In this document: positions 15,730-23,626 of the stretch, piece after piece
Position numbering within the stretch: the first letter of the stretch is position 1
How the letters are laid out: each line of letters starts with the position of its first letter
Assembly (NCBI GenBank): GCA_016722515.1
Contig: JADKJE010000012.1
Span: 1-40,940 of the forward strand
Direction of reading: 5' to 3'
Source: Alphaproteobacteria bacterium
Lineage (GTDB): Bacteria > Pseudomonadota > Alphaproteobacteria > Rickettsiales > JADKJE01
DNA: 40,940 bases
The notes under the pieces: model-generated
Told to the model about the DNA's origin: nothing
Seen by the model: only the letters and a program-made list of their open reading frames with translations
The model's database searches: none
Position numbers and translations under genes: made by a program

Positions 15730-17061
15730 TTAAAATCCTATTGAAATACGAGCCATCACTTGGGGTTGTGTTAAACCAGCTGCTGGAATATCCGATGTAA
15801 GAGCCAACGTCCCCGACTGGTTTGGAAAGGCAAAGTTTTTATCTGTGGCGGTGATTGCACTCAGGTCGAACAAAGCACTTAGATTGGTTATTTGACTGGT
15901 AAAACCTACTGTATTTACATCACTTGTATTTAGACCTGCAATTTTCAAGGCAGTTCCGTCGTTTGTGATGTATGAAAAAGCCCCACCGTTTGTCTGACGA
16001 AGGCCATATACGCCCAAATCTAGGTCATTTGTTGCACCTGTGTATGGGACCCTATCAGTAATGTCGCCACTCATCGACTCAATCTTGTCGTAAACGTCCT
16101 TCTGTGCTGTAGCCTTCTGCGAGGTCGCCCAACCAACTCCGTAAGTATCAAGAGCAACAGAAAGACTGTTTGTGAACGTGATTGTTCCGCTTGTTGCTGT
16201 GTAAGAGGTTCCCGAAACATTTAAAGTACCTGCTGTTCTAAGGATGCTTGATGGGCCACTAAAGACACTTCCGTAAATGTTAGATGTTCCTGCCGTACAC
16301 TCGAATCCCCAATGGTCAGCGACATACGTCTTGATGAGGTTGTTGTTGAAGTTTGCGTTGGCACTAGCACTTGAAATAGCTCTTGCGCCACCAGCACCGA
16401 AGTTATCGACTTCAAGCGTACAGTTTGTGATGTATGCAGAGCTTACGCTCGCAGAAAGACCAATAAGATTGTAGGCACTGAATCCGTAGCATTGAACAAA
16501 TACACCCGTTACCTTGTTCGCACCACTGATGAGGGTGAGGTTTCCTGTTTGTGTCGCGGTGAATCCGTCGAACTTCACGACCAAGTTACCGAGGTCGGAG
16601 TTGTTCACCATTGTGATTCCGATGCCCGATGTGATTGTAGATGTGAAGTCGATGACAACAGTGTCGAAGTTGCCCCACGTTGTAGGAACGAAACCGCTAA
16701 CAGTTACATACGCGGGGATGCTGAATGGGTTTTCAGCGTACTTTCCCGACATGACGAGAATCTGCCACGGAGTTGTAGATGTTGGTGTCTGTGTAGCAAC
16801 GTAATCGACGGCTCCTTTGACAGTTGTGTAGTCTCCGTGTCCGCCTTGGTCGACAATAAGGGTACGAGTCCACGGGGTGAACATTCCGTCTTCAAACGTC
16901 GCTTTACCCCCCACTACAAACTGTTTTGTAGAGTCGTTCCAAGTAAGGTCTGTGGAGTAGTCAAAATCATCCCCCGTTGCATTTACGTAAGGGATTTGTG
17001 TTGGGTCGCCAAAAGAGATTGGTGTCCCGCCTCCTCCACCTGGTTGTTGTATCTCTACCAC
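15730..17061 (-). CDS. Beta-helix tail fibre / spike-like protein, GTG start (443 aa)
   Basis: A short glycine-rich start is followed at about residues 65-320 by parallel beta-helix sequence: TLIVDQGGHGDYTTVKGAV, the AVDYVA and AENPFSIPAYVTVSG segments, and many short N/V/T strands. The later motif VPYTGATNDLDLGVYGLR is a widespread tail-fibre element before a C-terminal chaperone-like domain. Pectate-lyase-like helices often cut or bind surface polysaccharide; no catalytic residues are obvious here. The start is GTG at 17061, overlapping the upstream coiled-coil gene by 7 bp. The palindrome at 15891 lies inside. Confidence 0.75.
   Translation of the reverse strand: MVEIQQPGGGGGTPISFGDPTQIPYVNATGDDFDYSTDLTWNDSTKQFVVGGKATFEDGMFTPWTRTLIVDQGGHGDYTTVKGAVDYVATQTPTSTTPWQILVMSGKYAENPFSIPAYVTVSGFVPTTWGNFDTVVIDFTSTITSGIGITMVNNSDLGNLVVKFDGFTATQTGNLTLISGANKVTGVFVQCYGFSAYNLIGLSASVSSAYITNCTLEVDNFGAGGARAISSASANANFNNNLIKTYVADHWGFECTAGTSNIYGSVFSGPSSILRTAGTLNVSGTSYTATSGTITFTNSLSVALDTYGVGWATSQKATAQKDVYDKIESMSGDITDRVPYTGATNDLDLGVYGLRQTNGGAFSYITNDGTALKIAGLNTSDVNTVGFTSQITNLSALFDLSAITATDKNFAFPNQSGTLALTSDIPAAGLTQPQVMARISIGF
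15891..15904. repeat. Dispersed palindrome, 14-mer with one mismatch
   Basis: TTTGACTGGTAAAA; G replaces the pyrimidine at position 4. It lies inside the beta-helix fibre gene. Confidence 0.55.
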
Positions 17062-17486
17062 GTAACGTGTTTAGTTGCCTCCAAGAAGGCGTCTTTAGCT
17101 TTAGATACCTCCTCTTTTTCTTTAATAACAATCGTCCACTCTTTCTTTGTTTCCTCCGAGCGTTCTGCGGATTCCTTGTCTCTACGTGCAATTTCAGACT
17201 CTCTTTCTACAAGGTCGGACTCCCTATCCGCAAGCCCTACCTCAATCTCTTTCTTCTCCTTAATCAGCAAGTCCAGCGCACTTTTTGTAGATTTAAGACT
17301 CTCTGTCGCGGAATCTAGTTGCTTGTTCTTTTCATCAAGAGCGTCACTAGAAGATTTGAACTGTTCGTCTACGTATTCCTTTTCTTTCTGGGCTTTAACG
17401 ACATCCTTTCGTACTGCACCAAGTGCAAGTGTGGATGCCTCAATGTTTGCGGTGAGGCCACCAAGACGAGTCTGGTAGACTTCCAA
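17055..17486 (-). CDS. Coiled-coil protein, uncertain start (143 aa from TTG)
   Basis: The product is almost all helix with heptad repeats rich in E, K and L (for example KEKEYVDEQFKSSSDALDEK and LIKEKKEIEVGLADRE). No ATG or GTG begins it; the best start is TTG at 17486, without a Shine-Dalgarno sequence. The frame is open for 17 codons further upstream, right up to the TAG of the 103-aa protein, and is in register with it. Readthrough of that TAG would make a 264-residue fusion of a beta domain and a coiled coil. It may be a virion stalk or scaffold component. Confidence 0.55.
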   Translation of the reverse strand: MEVYQTRLGGLTANIEASTLALGAVRKDVVKAQKEKEYVDEQFKSSSDALDEKNKQLDSATESLKSTKSALDLLIKEKKEIEVGLADRESDLVERESEIARRDKESAERSEETKKEWTIVIKEKEEVSKAKDAFLEATKHVTW

Positions 17487-17537
17487 CTGTTTTGACTGGT
17501 CTTCTGTGAGTTTTACTGCTTCGGGGCTGTAATCATA

Positions 17538-17849
17538 CTAGATTTCTAGAACTGTATAACGTGGGCTTGTTCCTGCGATTGTGATTTCTCCTGTGTAAAC
17601 CGTTCCTGCCTCCTGTGCGATTGTTCCGCCTGTACCATCGTCGTTTGCACTACTACCCTTCAAAACTGCGTGAAACACTGATGTTGATGCTCCTGCGCCA
17701 AGGCGTACAAAGAGAGCGTTCTGACCGAGGTTCTGAATCATCCAAGCACCACGAGCAGGATTAGCAGCCAAAGCTGTTGCTGCACTTGCGATTGAAGGTG
17801 TATTAGTCGGACCAGCGTGTTGGTAAAGGATAGCCGTTGAATCTGCCAT
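17538..17849 (-). CDS. Small beta-sandwich virion protein (103 aa)
   Basis: The sequence RGAWMIQNLGQNALFVRLGAG and the T/G/V-rich strands around it match a small beta-sandwich protein common in phage structural clusters. Its C-terminal strands end at YTVLEI followed by TAG. It probably decorates the head or tail or forms a fibre-attachment piece. The next gene is in the same frame across this stop. The leader is AT-rich without a Shine-Dalgarno sequence. Confidence 0.6.
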   Translation of the reverse strand: MADSTAILYQHAGPTNTPSIASAATALAANPARGAWMIQNLGQNALFVRLGAGASTSVFHAVLKGSSANDDGTGGTIAQEAGTVYTGEITIAGTSPRYTVLEI

Positions 17850-17851
17850 AT

Positions 17852-18556
17852 CTATTTTTTATTTCTCTTAATATTTCTCTCCAGTAATGCCTCCCTGTCA
17901 CAGAGAGCCGACAGGTCTTTAGCAAGTTGAATCTCCTTCCTGCGTAGTCTCTCCTCCTCCTTAGCGACAGCTTTCTCTCGTTCCTCTACAAATCGTTCCT
18001 TTTCCTCGGCGTTGGCAGTCTTTACTGCACTTTCTGCCTCTGCTTTCCTCATAATTGCTCCCGCATCCCGCATTATCTTGTTTGCCTGCTCATTCTTAGT
18101 GTCGGCGTCCTGTAGAAGCCCCTGTGCGCGTTTAAATGCCCCGTCAGCGCGTTGTTCTTGCTCTAGTAGTGCTTTGTCTCTCTTGTCTAATGATAGGTCT
18201 TTCTCGTGCAATATAGAGTCTTGCTTGGAAAGCTCCACTGTCCTCTCGGTGAGGCGGTTCTTTTCTTCATTAACCTTTGACCACTCCTCATCGAGAGGGA
18301 CTAGAGCCTCGGCTTTGCGTCGTTCATACTCAGATACCTCTGATTTCACCAGTGAAAGTTTAAGATTCTCAGCTTTAATCTCCTCGTTGATTCGTGAAAC
18401 AGTCGTAACGCGGAACCTCTCTAGAGAAGCCTCCTCATCGGCGTGTGTTTCACGCAAGGCATCTACTCTCTTGGCTACTTTAAGACCTTCAGACACTTCT
18501 AACTGGCGGTCTTTCGCCTTTGCGGTGTCTATTTCGCTTTTAGTTAGAAGTTTCAT
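17852..18556 (-). CDS. Long coiled-coil protein (234 aa)
   Basis: The protein is nearly all alpha-helix with strong heptads of E, K, R, L and A throughout, apart from a short basic end (RNIKRNKK). No enzymatic motif is seen. It lies between the head proteins and the fibre cluster together with a second coiled-coil protein, so both may be rods or assembly factors in the virion. The palindrome at 18344 lies inside. The leader has no Shine-Dalgarno sequence. Confidence 0.6.
   Translation of the reverse strand: MKLLTKSEIDTAKAKDRQLEVSEGLKVAKRVDALRETHADEEASLERFRVTTVSRINEEIKAENLKLSLVKSEVSEYERRKAEALVPLDEEWSKVNEEKNRLTERTVELSKQDSILHEKDLSLDKRDKALLEQEQRADGAFKRAQGLLQDADTKNEQANKIMRDAGAIMRKAEAESAVKTANAEEKERFVEEREKAVAKEEERLRRKEIQLAKDLSALCDREALLERNIKRNKK
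18344..18357. repeat. Dispersed palindrome, 14-mer
   Basis: TTTCACCAGTGAAA, inside the long coiled-coil gene. The identical 14-mer recurs at 28508. Confidence 0.7.
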
Positions 18557-18559
18557 TGT

Positions 18560-19075
18560 TTAGTTTGTTGGAAGTCCACCTCCATCAAGCGCACGCTGTC
18601 GTAGTGAGGCTTTCTTGTCTACTGCTTTTGTATTGAGTTCTCCATCCTCGTTTCGTGAGAGCTTTTCCTCCATAGGAGTCTCACTTACTGATTCCACGAA
18701 TGCCTTTTTGACTTCAAGTGGTTTCAAACACATCTGAATACCTGTTGCGAGGTCATCCATGGTGTATGCACCTGCCGTCTGAATACCTGACATCGTACGG
18801 TTTCCGAGAGTACCTTCAGGGCTTCGGAGTGTTTCGTAGTGATTACCCTTAAAGAACTCACGCTCTGCCAAGTCTTTTGCGAACTTCTTACGGATTTGCT
18901 GGATTTCAAGAGGCGAGTGCTCAGGAATAATCATTGGGGAGGTTGCATTGGCAGGGAAGTGATATTCCTTCTTGCCCCATACTCCTATGAACTCCTCATC
19001 TGACCAGTTCGTGAACTTGAATACTCCATCAAAGTCTGCGGGAAGCGTTGACTCTACTTTCATTACATCATTCAT
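18560..19075 (-). CDS. Structural-cluster protein with FTNW motif (171 aa)
   Basis: The N-terminal half (FKFTNWSDEEFIGVWGKKEYHFPA, then MIIPEHSPLEIQQIRKKFAKDLAERE) matches a conserved protein that accompanies phage capsid genes. It reads as a small beta domain followed by a helix. The C-terminal third is polar and probably disordered. Function is not known; a head-associated role is inferred. It follows a non-coding stretch with direct repeats and hairpins, so its expression may be set separately. Confidence 0.6.
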   Translation of the reverse strand: MNDVMKVESTLPADFDGVFKFTNWSDEEFIGVWGKKEYHFPANATSPMIIPEHSPLEIQQIRKKFAKDLAEREFFKGNHYETLRSPEGTLGNRTMSGIQTAGAYTMDDLATGIQMCLKPLEVKKAFVESVSETPMEEKLSRNEDGELNTKAVDKKASLRQRALDGGGLPTN

Positions 19076-19163
19076 ATGTTTGCGCTTTATCAGCGTGGTT
19101 AGCCCTTTATCAGAGCTGAGCTAAAGTGCTCATCCCAAGGCCCGTAGGCCCTGAGTGAAAACT
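19076..19163. promoter_or_regulatory. Regulatory gap with 20-bp-spaced direct repeats and hairpins
   Basis: CTTTATCAG occurs at 19085-19093 and 19105-19113, spaced by exactly 20 bp (two helical turns), just upstream of the start at 19075. On the minus strand a 7-bp stem CAGGGCC/GGCCTTG closes a TACG tetraloop (UNCG type) at 19136-19153, and GAGC/GCTC forms another. The UACG hairpin suggests an mRNA end-protecting or attenuating structure after the decoration gene; the repeats could be operator sites. Confidence 0.5.
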
Positions 19164-19919
19164 CTAGAGATTGACGAAGATACCTCGGTATTCGGTATCA
19201 ACACCAGTCTGAACTGCGTTTCCAACAAAGCCCTGTGCGATGACACCGTTTTCAACGGCACCAGCGACTGCGTTTGAAGGTGAAACTGCTGAACCGACTG
19301 CAATCGTTCCATCACCGAGACATGCTACAAGACCCTTTGAAACAAAGAATCCGTATGCGCTTGCCGCGATAGCGTAAAGGCTGACACCAACTGCTGCGCC
19401 TGTTACGGCTGTAGGACAGATGATGACGTTCTTTCCGTGTGGTGGAAGAAGGCTGACCTCCGAAGCTGTCGTGATAGCAACCGTTGCACCTTCCTCAAGC
19501 GTTACCGCGAGAGAAGCTGATGCGTCTGCTGCTGGGTGGCTTGCAATACGAAGTGACTGTCCTTCACCGTTGTTGTCGTTCACGATGAGGAAACCGCCTG
19601 CGTACTGGTTAGCTACGACTGCTGTTGCACCAAGAGTACACGTAACTTTTGCAGGGACGTTTCCGTTTGCTGAGTAGGCCGTGTATGCAGTTACCGCAAG
19701 GTTCTGGTGGTCAGTAATCTGAGCAGGGTCTTGGTAGAGCTTACCTGCGGCAACTGTGGTAGCTGAAGATGCACTAGCAAGGATAACCTCGCGTCCATCC
19801 GACAAGTCCCAGCGTGAACCAACGAGGGTTGCGAGTGACGAATCAGTTGACGTTTGGAATGCACCGTTAGCAACAAGTGCCAATGGTCCTGTAGCTCCTT
19901 TCTGTGTAATGCGACTCAT
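19164..19919 (-). CDS. Head decoration / structural protein (251 aa)
   Basis: The sequence is rich in A, V, T, S and G with regular beta periodicity and no cysteine motif or enzyme signature. Starting MSRITQKGATGPLALVANG, it has the features of capsid cement or decoration proteins, and it lies in the head cluster downstream of the major capsid gene. The call is from composition and position; a tail-tube-like role cannot be excluded. Confidence 0.5.
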   Translation of the reverse strand: MSRITQKGATGPLALVANGAFQTSTDSSLATLVGSRWDLSDGREVILASASSATTVAAGKLYQDPAQITDHQNLAVTAYTAYSANGNVPAKVTCTLGATAVVANQYAGGFLIVNDNNGEGQSLRIASHPAADASASLAVTLEEGATVAITTASEVSLLPPHGKNVIICPTAVTGAAVGVSLYAIAASAYGFFVSKGLVACLGDGTIAVGSAVSPSNAVAGAVENGVIAQGFVGNAVQTGVDTEYRGIFVNL

Positions 19920-20005
19920 ATAACTTAATTTTGTTTAACTTACTAATTCCCCTTTCGTCCTCCTGACCCCGAAGTGAGAGGCAGACGATAAGGGCGGCAT
20001 AGCCT

Positions 20006-20161
20006 TTAACGCTTTCCGTGTCCTGCACAGTCGGCGCAAAGATTGTCTGCGTCTTTCAAACCGCTTCCATTACATGATTCACAAATAGATTCCTTTGCGG
20101 CCTCTACTGCTACTTCAAGCTCTGGGGCGGTTTCTTCTTTCTTCTTAGCAATTCTAGCCAT
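20006..20161 (-). CDS. DnaJ-type mini zinc finger (51 aa)
   Basis: After a basic start (MARIAKKKEE) and an acidic helix, the C-terminus has CESCNGSG and CADCAGHG, two CxxCxGxG repeats identical in spacing to the DnaJ cysteine-rich motif. DnaJ itself has four; two are enough to bind one zinc ion. It lies within the head gene cluster, 4 bp after the previous stop. It may help capsid folding or host interaction. A role with the phage chaperonin is an attractive guess only. Confidence 0.65.
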   Translation of the reverse strand: MARIAKKKEETAPELEVAVEAAKESICESCNGSGLKDADNLCADCAGHGKR

Positions 20162-20165
20162 ACGT

Positions 20166-20675
20166 TTATGCAGCACCGAAGACACCAGTCTGGGACACCA
20201 TGACCCAGTTAGTGCCGTCAGCAACAAGAGTAATCGCATCTCCAACAACTGCAGTTGCCTGTGTGTTGGTAAGCGTAGTACCGCTGATAGCAGTACCTGC
20301 TGCGTTCGTCTTTGCCTTGATAGTTCCACCTGTGACGGTGTAACCAGCAGTTGTGTTCGCTGTTACGAAAGTGTATCTAAGACCCGCTACGTTCGTTGGG
20401 AGAGTCCATGATGGAGTTCCTGACGTTGAACGGTTAATGAATACACCTCCTGACTGTGCTGCCGTTAGGGCAACAGTAGCTCCAACGAGTGCGCTTTGAA
20501 CAACCGTCGTTGCTGTCTGTCCTCCGTTGAATACTGGTGCTGCTGTGAATGTCGCAACTCCTGTAAATGCTGAAGTACCAGTTACTGCAAGGTTTCCACC
20601 TACCGAAGTGTCCTCAAGGGTGTTGAGTCCGTTGTCTCGGATGTTCGGAAGGTTGTCTTCAATGTAGATAGTCAT
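20166..20675 (-). CDS. Beta-rich virion protein after the capsid gene (169 aa)
   Basis: The sequence LNTLEDTSVGGNLAVTGTSAFTG and the alternating T/A/V/G strands are typical of phage fibre-like or decoration proteins. PSWTLPTNVAGLRYTFV and GTNWVMVSQTGVF resemble short beta modules found at C-termini of fibres. It sits immediately downstream of the major capsid gene. A hairpin (20675-20697) covers its start region. Confidence 0.55.
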   Translation of the reverse strand: MTIYIEDNLPNIRDNGLNTLEDTSVGGNLAVTGTSAFTGVATFTAAPVFNGGQTATTVVQSALVGATVALTAAQSGGVFINRSTSGTPSWTLPTNVAGLRYTFVTANTTAGYTVTGGTIKAKTNAAGTAISGTTLTNTQATAVVGDAITLVADGTNWVMVSQTGVFGAA

Positions 20676-20697
20676 AGCAATTTATAATTAGTTGCTA
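20675..20697 (-). promoter_or_regulatory. Hairpin at the start of the post-capsid gene
   Basis: TAGCAA and TTGCTA form a 6-bp stem around an AT-rich loop directly over the initiation region between the major capsid stop and the next ATG. It could lower translation of the downstream gene relative to capsid. Confidence 0.35.
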
Positions 20698-20701
20698 ATG
20701 A

Positions 20702-21733
20702 CTAAACTCCTGTGATACTCGTGAGTACATTGTTACGCAATGCGGCTGTACAGATGAGCTGACCACCGAGAATCATGAATCCGTTTACTGTTCCCTGGTT
20801 GTAAGCCTTAATCATTCCAGTCCATGTGAATGCGTCGCCTGGTGCGTACATCGAGTCTTCGTAGACGTTTGTGATGACGTTCTTAGACTTAGGAGATACG
20901 CGGTCACCTTCCCACCACTTGAGTGCGTACCAGTCGAGTGTCTGGCCGAGGTTCAACATGTAGAAGTAACCAGTCGTGACCTTCTTATCGCGGGAGATAA
21001 TCATACCGTCCCAACGCTGCTCTGTGTAACCCGCTGTCTGTGCGACTGTTCGTGATGCAGGAGAGAAGTCTTGGTTGTTGCGCTGGTATGAAGTCTGAAG
21101 CTGCTCGAAGTAACCCCAAGTGGTGTAGTCCGTGACGATGAAGTCAGGGATGATAGAACCATCTGAGATGTTGTTCCAAAGAGTACGAACTTTCACGAGT
21201 GAAATCGTACCACCTGAAGCAGTAACTGTTGCGTTCAAACCTGAGTAGGTCGCACGTGCAAGTCCACCGTAAGTTGAAGCGACAGTACCGTTGTCGATTG
21301 TGTTTGCAAGACCAGATGGAGCCTTTCCACCGAATGACGTACCGTCACCCTGAAGAAAGTTACCAATGTCGTCTGCTGCGTCTTGTGCGCGTGACTCCAT
21401 CATCGTCTTCATCAAGTTCATTGTCTGCATCGGTGTTGAGTTGATGGAGAGGTCTGAACCTGCGAGTGCGACGTTCGTAGCTACGAAGGTAGGGTAGAAC
21501 GTCATGTCGACGGATACAGGCTGCTGAGTAATAGGCAAGAGGTCGAAGCCGTTGAAGGCTACCGATGCAACTCCCTTCTGGTACTTAATTGGGAAAAGCA
21601 TCTGCGAACCGTTCCACTTCTTCGTCTTCTGCATGATTTTGCCGAAGAAGTAGTTGTCGCGGAGAATCTGGTCAACCCACTTAGGAGCCAAGTATTGGTT
21701 CGTTGTTGTGGTGACGTTTACGTTTGGAGGCAT
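20702..21733 (-). CDS. Major capsid protein, HK97-fold type (343 aa)
   Basis: Length and sequence fit a short HK97-fold capsid protein without a delta domain: N-terminal arm, WVDQILRDNYFFGKIMQKTKKW, a beta-rich core with MQTMNLMKTMMESRAQDAADDIGNFLQGDG as spine helix, IPDFIVTDYTTWGYFEQLQ, and the C-terminal segment DSMYAPGDAFTWTGMIKAYNQG. It follows the scaffold gene, the usual order. The leader is AT-rich with no Shine-Dalgarno sequence although this must be a highly expressed gene, a strong sign that the host does not need one. A palindrome (21191) lies inside. Confidence 0.85.
   Translation of the reverse strand: MPPNVNVTTTTNQYLAPKWVDQILRDNYFFGKIMQKTKKWNGSQMLFPIKYQKGVASVAFNGFDLLPITQQPVSVDMTFYPTFVATNVALAGSDLSINSTPMQTMNLMKTMMESRAQDAADDIGNFLQGDGTSFGGKAPSGLANTIDNGTVASTYGGLARATYSGLNATVTASGGTISLVKVRTLWNNISDGSIIPDFIVTDYTTWGYFEQLQTSYQRNNQDFSPASRTVAQTAGYTEQRWDGMIISRDKKVTTGYFYMLNLGQTLDWYALKWWEGDRVSPKSKNVITNVYEDSMYAPGDAFTWTGMIKAYNQGTVNGFMILGGQLICTAALRNNVLTSITGV
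21191..21204. repeat. Dispersed palindrome, 14-mer
   Basis: TTTCACGAGTGAAA, a perfect inverted repeat of TTTCAC around GA, inside the capsid gene. Confidence 0.65.
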
Positions 21734-21751
21734 AATAATTTATGTGTAAAT

Positions 21752-22477
21752 CTAAATAAGTCCGTTCTCTCTGAGGTATCTCTCTGTTGCGTCTGTTTCA
21801 ACACTTGTCGAGGGAGATGTGCCTGTCTTGACCATCGAACGGGATGACAAGTCCTTGGCACGACTGCTTACTGGCGTTTTTCTTGCTTGATACTCGTCCC
21901 AAACGGCGTGGTGGTCTGCGTAGGCTACTACGTTTCCATCAGAGTCCTTTGGTGAGAGCTTCTCAAGTAAGGTGAAGAATCCTTTTTGTGTCTGAGCATC
22001 TAGCGTAAGACCTGTTTCGTCCTCAATTGACTCAATCATTCCTTCAAGAGTTCGTTCCTCCTGTTGGACTGATGCGCGTTCCTGTTGCTGTTCCTCTCGA
22101 ATCTTTGCTATTGCTCGTTCGGTTGCCCTGTCTTCTGCGTTAGCTAGTGCTTTCTGAAGGAGTGTTGTCGCCGCTACAGCCTCAGGAGTGTCAGTCCCGT
22201 AAATCCTAGAGATGGTGTCATCCACATCTGGATTAGTTTCACGACTGAACTTCTGTGCTTCTGTAAGGGCTTCAAGGCGTGCTGCGAGTGCGATTGACGA
22301 CTCACGTTCCGCTTGGAGCTTGGCTTGTAGGCGTCGCTCACGACGATTTGATTTCTCCTCATCACTCTCCTTTTCAGGTTCATCCACCGTTACCGATGGC
22401 GTGGTTGGTTGTTCAAATGGGTCGCTTGTCTGCGGTTCGAGGTCTTTTAGAAACTCATCTTGTTCGTTCTGTGGCAT
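21752..22477 (-). CDS. Scaffolding protein (241 aa)
   Basis: The sequence is acidic and very helical (SNRRERRLQAKLQAERESS, IAKIREEQQQERASVQQEERTLEG), has a polar disordered start, and ends with a short amphipathic helix (TDATERYLRENGLI). This composition and its place immediately upstream of the major capsid gene are standard for a scaffold that guides procapsid assembly. No protease domain is seen. The start follows a 15-bp direct repeat that is also present 30 bp upstream. Confidence 0.75.
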   Translation of the reverse strand: MPQNEQDEFLKDLEPQTSDPFEQPTTPSVTVDEPEKESDEEKSNRRERRLQAKLQAERESSIALAARLEALTEAQKFSRETNPDVDDTISRIYGTDTPEAVAATTLLQKALANAEDRATERAIAKIREEQQQERASVQQEERTLEGMIESIEDETGLTLDAQTQKGFFTLLEKLSPKDSDGNVVAYADHHAVWDEYQARKTPVSSRAKDLSSRSMVKTGTSPSTSVETDATERYLRENGLI

Positions 22478-22522
22478 ACTTTAATTTCAAGTATTACCTG
22501 ATAATAGACTTTAATTTCAAGT
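22478..22522. repeat. 15-bp direct repeat before the scaffold gene
   Basis: ACTTTAATTTCAAGT occurs at 22478-22492 and 22508-22522, 30 bp apart start to start. The first copy touches the scaffold ATG and the second covers the stop of the endonuclease VII gene. It may be a duplicated leader or a scar of the endonuclease insertion. Confidence 0.7.
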
Positions 22523-22993
22523 CAAATCACCGCTTCCGTACCTTTTCAGGTATCCAATAGCGGCCTGGAGAATCTGAATGCTATCTTTCAGATTACCTAA
22601 GCCGACATTGCAGTTGGTGCATAGCAGACCGCGCACTTTCCCTGTCTTGTGGTCGTGGTCTACGCACAAAACCCTTCCCTCATCTTTCTTTCCACAAATT
22701 GCACACGAGTTGTCCTGTTCCTTTATCTTCTCTATGTGCTGTTCTTGTGTCAGGCCATATTTCCTCTCTATGGCTACTGCGCTCCTCATGCGTTTGTCCC
22801 TCCTTCTAAACTTCCTGCTGTTAGGTTCTTCACCCTTTACGAAAACCCACTCCTTTTGCTTGTAGCACTCACTACAGCACCAGTAGTAACCATCGGGGTA
22901 CTTCTCTAAGGCTGAACTCGTCGTCAGTTTCTTGAACCTCTCTATAGGCAAGTAAAGCTGGCATTCTGGGCAGAACTTCTTTTCAAGGGACAT
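22517..22993 (-). CDS. Recombination endonuclease VII family (158 aa)
   Basis: Residues 97-138 contain the hallmark of the family: CAIC, VDHDHKTGKVRGLLC, then CNVGLGNLKDS, with the DHDH metal site and four zinc-binding cysteines (C97, C100, C125, C128). A second zinc finger (CPEC, then CCSEC) occupies the first 45 residues. T4 endonuclease VII resolves branched DNA before packaging; similar free-standing genes behave as homing nucleases. Location between small structural genes and scaffold suggests insertion into the head cluster. The product could serve packaging or mobility. Confidence 0.88.
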   Translation of the reverse strand: MSLEKKFCPECQLYLPIERFKKLTTSSALEKYPDGYYWCCSECYKQKEWVFVKGEEPNSRKFRRRDKRMRSAVAIERKYGLTQEQHIEKIKEQDNSCAICGKKDEGRVLCVDHDHKTGKVRGLLCTNCNVGLGNLKDSIQILQAAIGYLKRYGSGDLT

Positions 22994-23052
22994 TCTTTTG
23001 TTATTAGTTTAATTAAAAACCGCCAATCTTTTGTGGGAGATTTACAACCCGA

Positions 23053-23066
23053 TTTCACCTGTAAAA
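23053..23066. repeat. Dispersed palindrome, 14-mer, intergenic
   Basis: TTTCACCTGTAAAA in the 80-bp gap between the basic protein gene and endonuclease VII. Confidence 0.65.
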
Positions 23067-23073
23067 GAACTGC

Positions 23074-23397
23074 CTAGAAGTGCGCCTTGCCTCCGAATCG
23101 TGTGACCCCATTCTTCGTTGACTTGGTACTTGAAAACCTAGCAGAATCCTTTTCTGGGTCATGACTCTTGACGGACATCTTACCCATCTTTGCATGGATG
23201 GCTTTGTTCTTGGCGTCGCCGTACTTTGACGTAACAGAAGCAATTTTTCCTTGAACTTCTTTTACATTTACATGTCCGCGCCCTAGTTTAAGACTTGCTG
23301 CTGTGGGTTTGTCCTTCGTTACACGTGAAACCTTATTAGCAATAGCCTTTCCCATTGCTCCCTTAACGTCTTTCTTGTCTTCTGGTGTGAGTGACAT
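23074..23397 (-). CDS. Lysine-rich basic protein, paralogue A (107 aa)
   Basis: The protein is strongly basic (K-rich). Its first 29 residues, MSLTPEDKKDVKGAMGKA and onward to KVSRVTKD, match those of the gene at 23627-23875 at about two of three positions, so the two are paralogues. The rest is predicted disordered and histidine/serine-containing. No domain is recognised. Location in the capsid cluster and high charge suggest a DNA-bound or internal capsid protein, comparable in role to small internal proteins of other phages. Confidence 0.6.
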   Translation of the reverse strand: MSLTPEDKKDVKGAMGKAIANKVSRVTKDKPTAASLKLGRGHVNVKEVQGKIASVTSKYGDAKNKAIHAKMGKMSVKSHDPEKDSARFSSTKSTKNGVTRFGGKAHF

Positions 23398-23405
23398 ATG
23401 TTTGT

Positions 23406-23612
23406 TTAGTCGTTAGGGACTCCAGCGCGGGCGTTGTCCTCTCCACGCCTCTTAATTGACTCCCAATAACGGTGCTTGTTGCTACCGTAACGGTGCTTTG
23501 AGCCAGTTGGTGAGGTGTACATCCCTGTCTTCTTAGACAACGCCTTTGACTTAGCTTCTGGCTTTGGGTCGCCTTCTCCGAATCCTTTGAGACTTGTAAG
23601 TTTGTCTGACAT
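23406..23612 (-). CDS. Small basic protein (68 aa)
   Basis: The protein is Lys/Arg/Gly/Ser-rich, with GSKHRYGSNKHRYWESIKRRGE in the middle. No cysteine motif or known domain is seen. It is one of four adjacent small basic genes between portal and scaffold with short gaps of 2-14 bp. A nucleic-acid-binding virion role is likely from composition and place. Confidence 0.55.
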   Translation of the reverse strand: MSDKLTSLKGFGEGDPKPEAKSKALSKKTGMYTSPTGSKHRYGSNKHRYWESIKRRGEDNARAGVPND

Positions 23613-23626
23613 AAAAGTTATTGGGT

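Noticed and set aside
20330..20411. Small frames opposite or beside the post-capsid gene.
   Set aside because: They are shadows of the beta-rich gene at 20166-20675; only the 51-aa zinc protein at 20006-20161 is supported.
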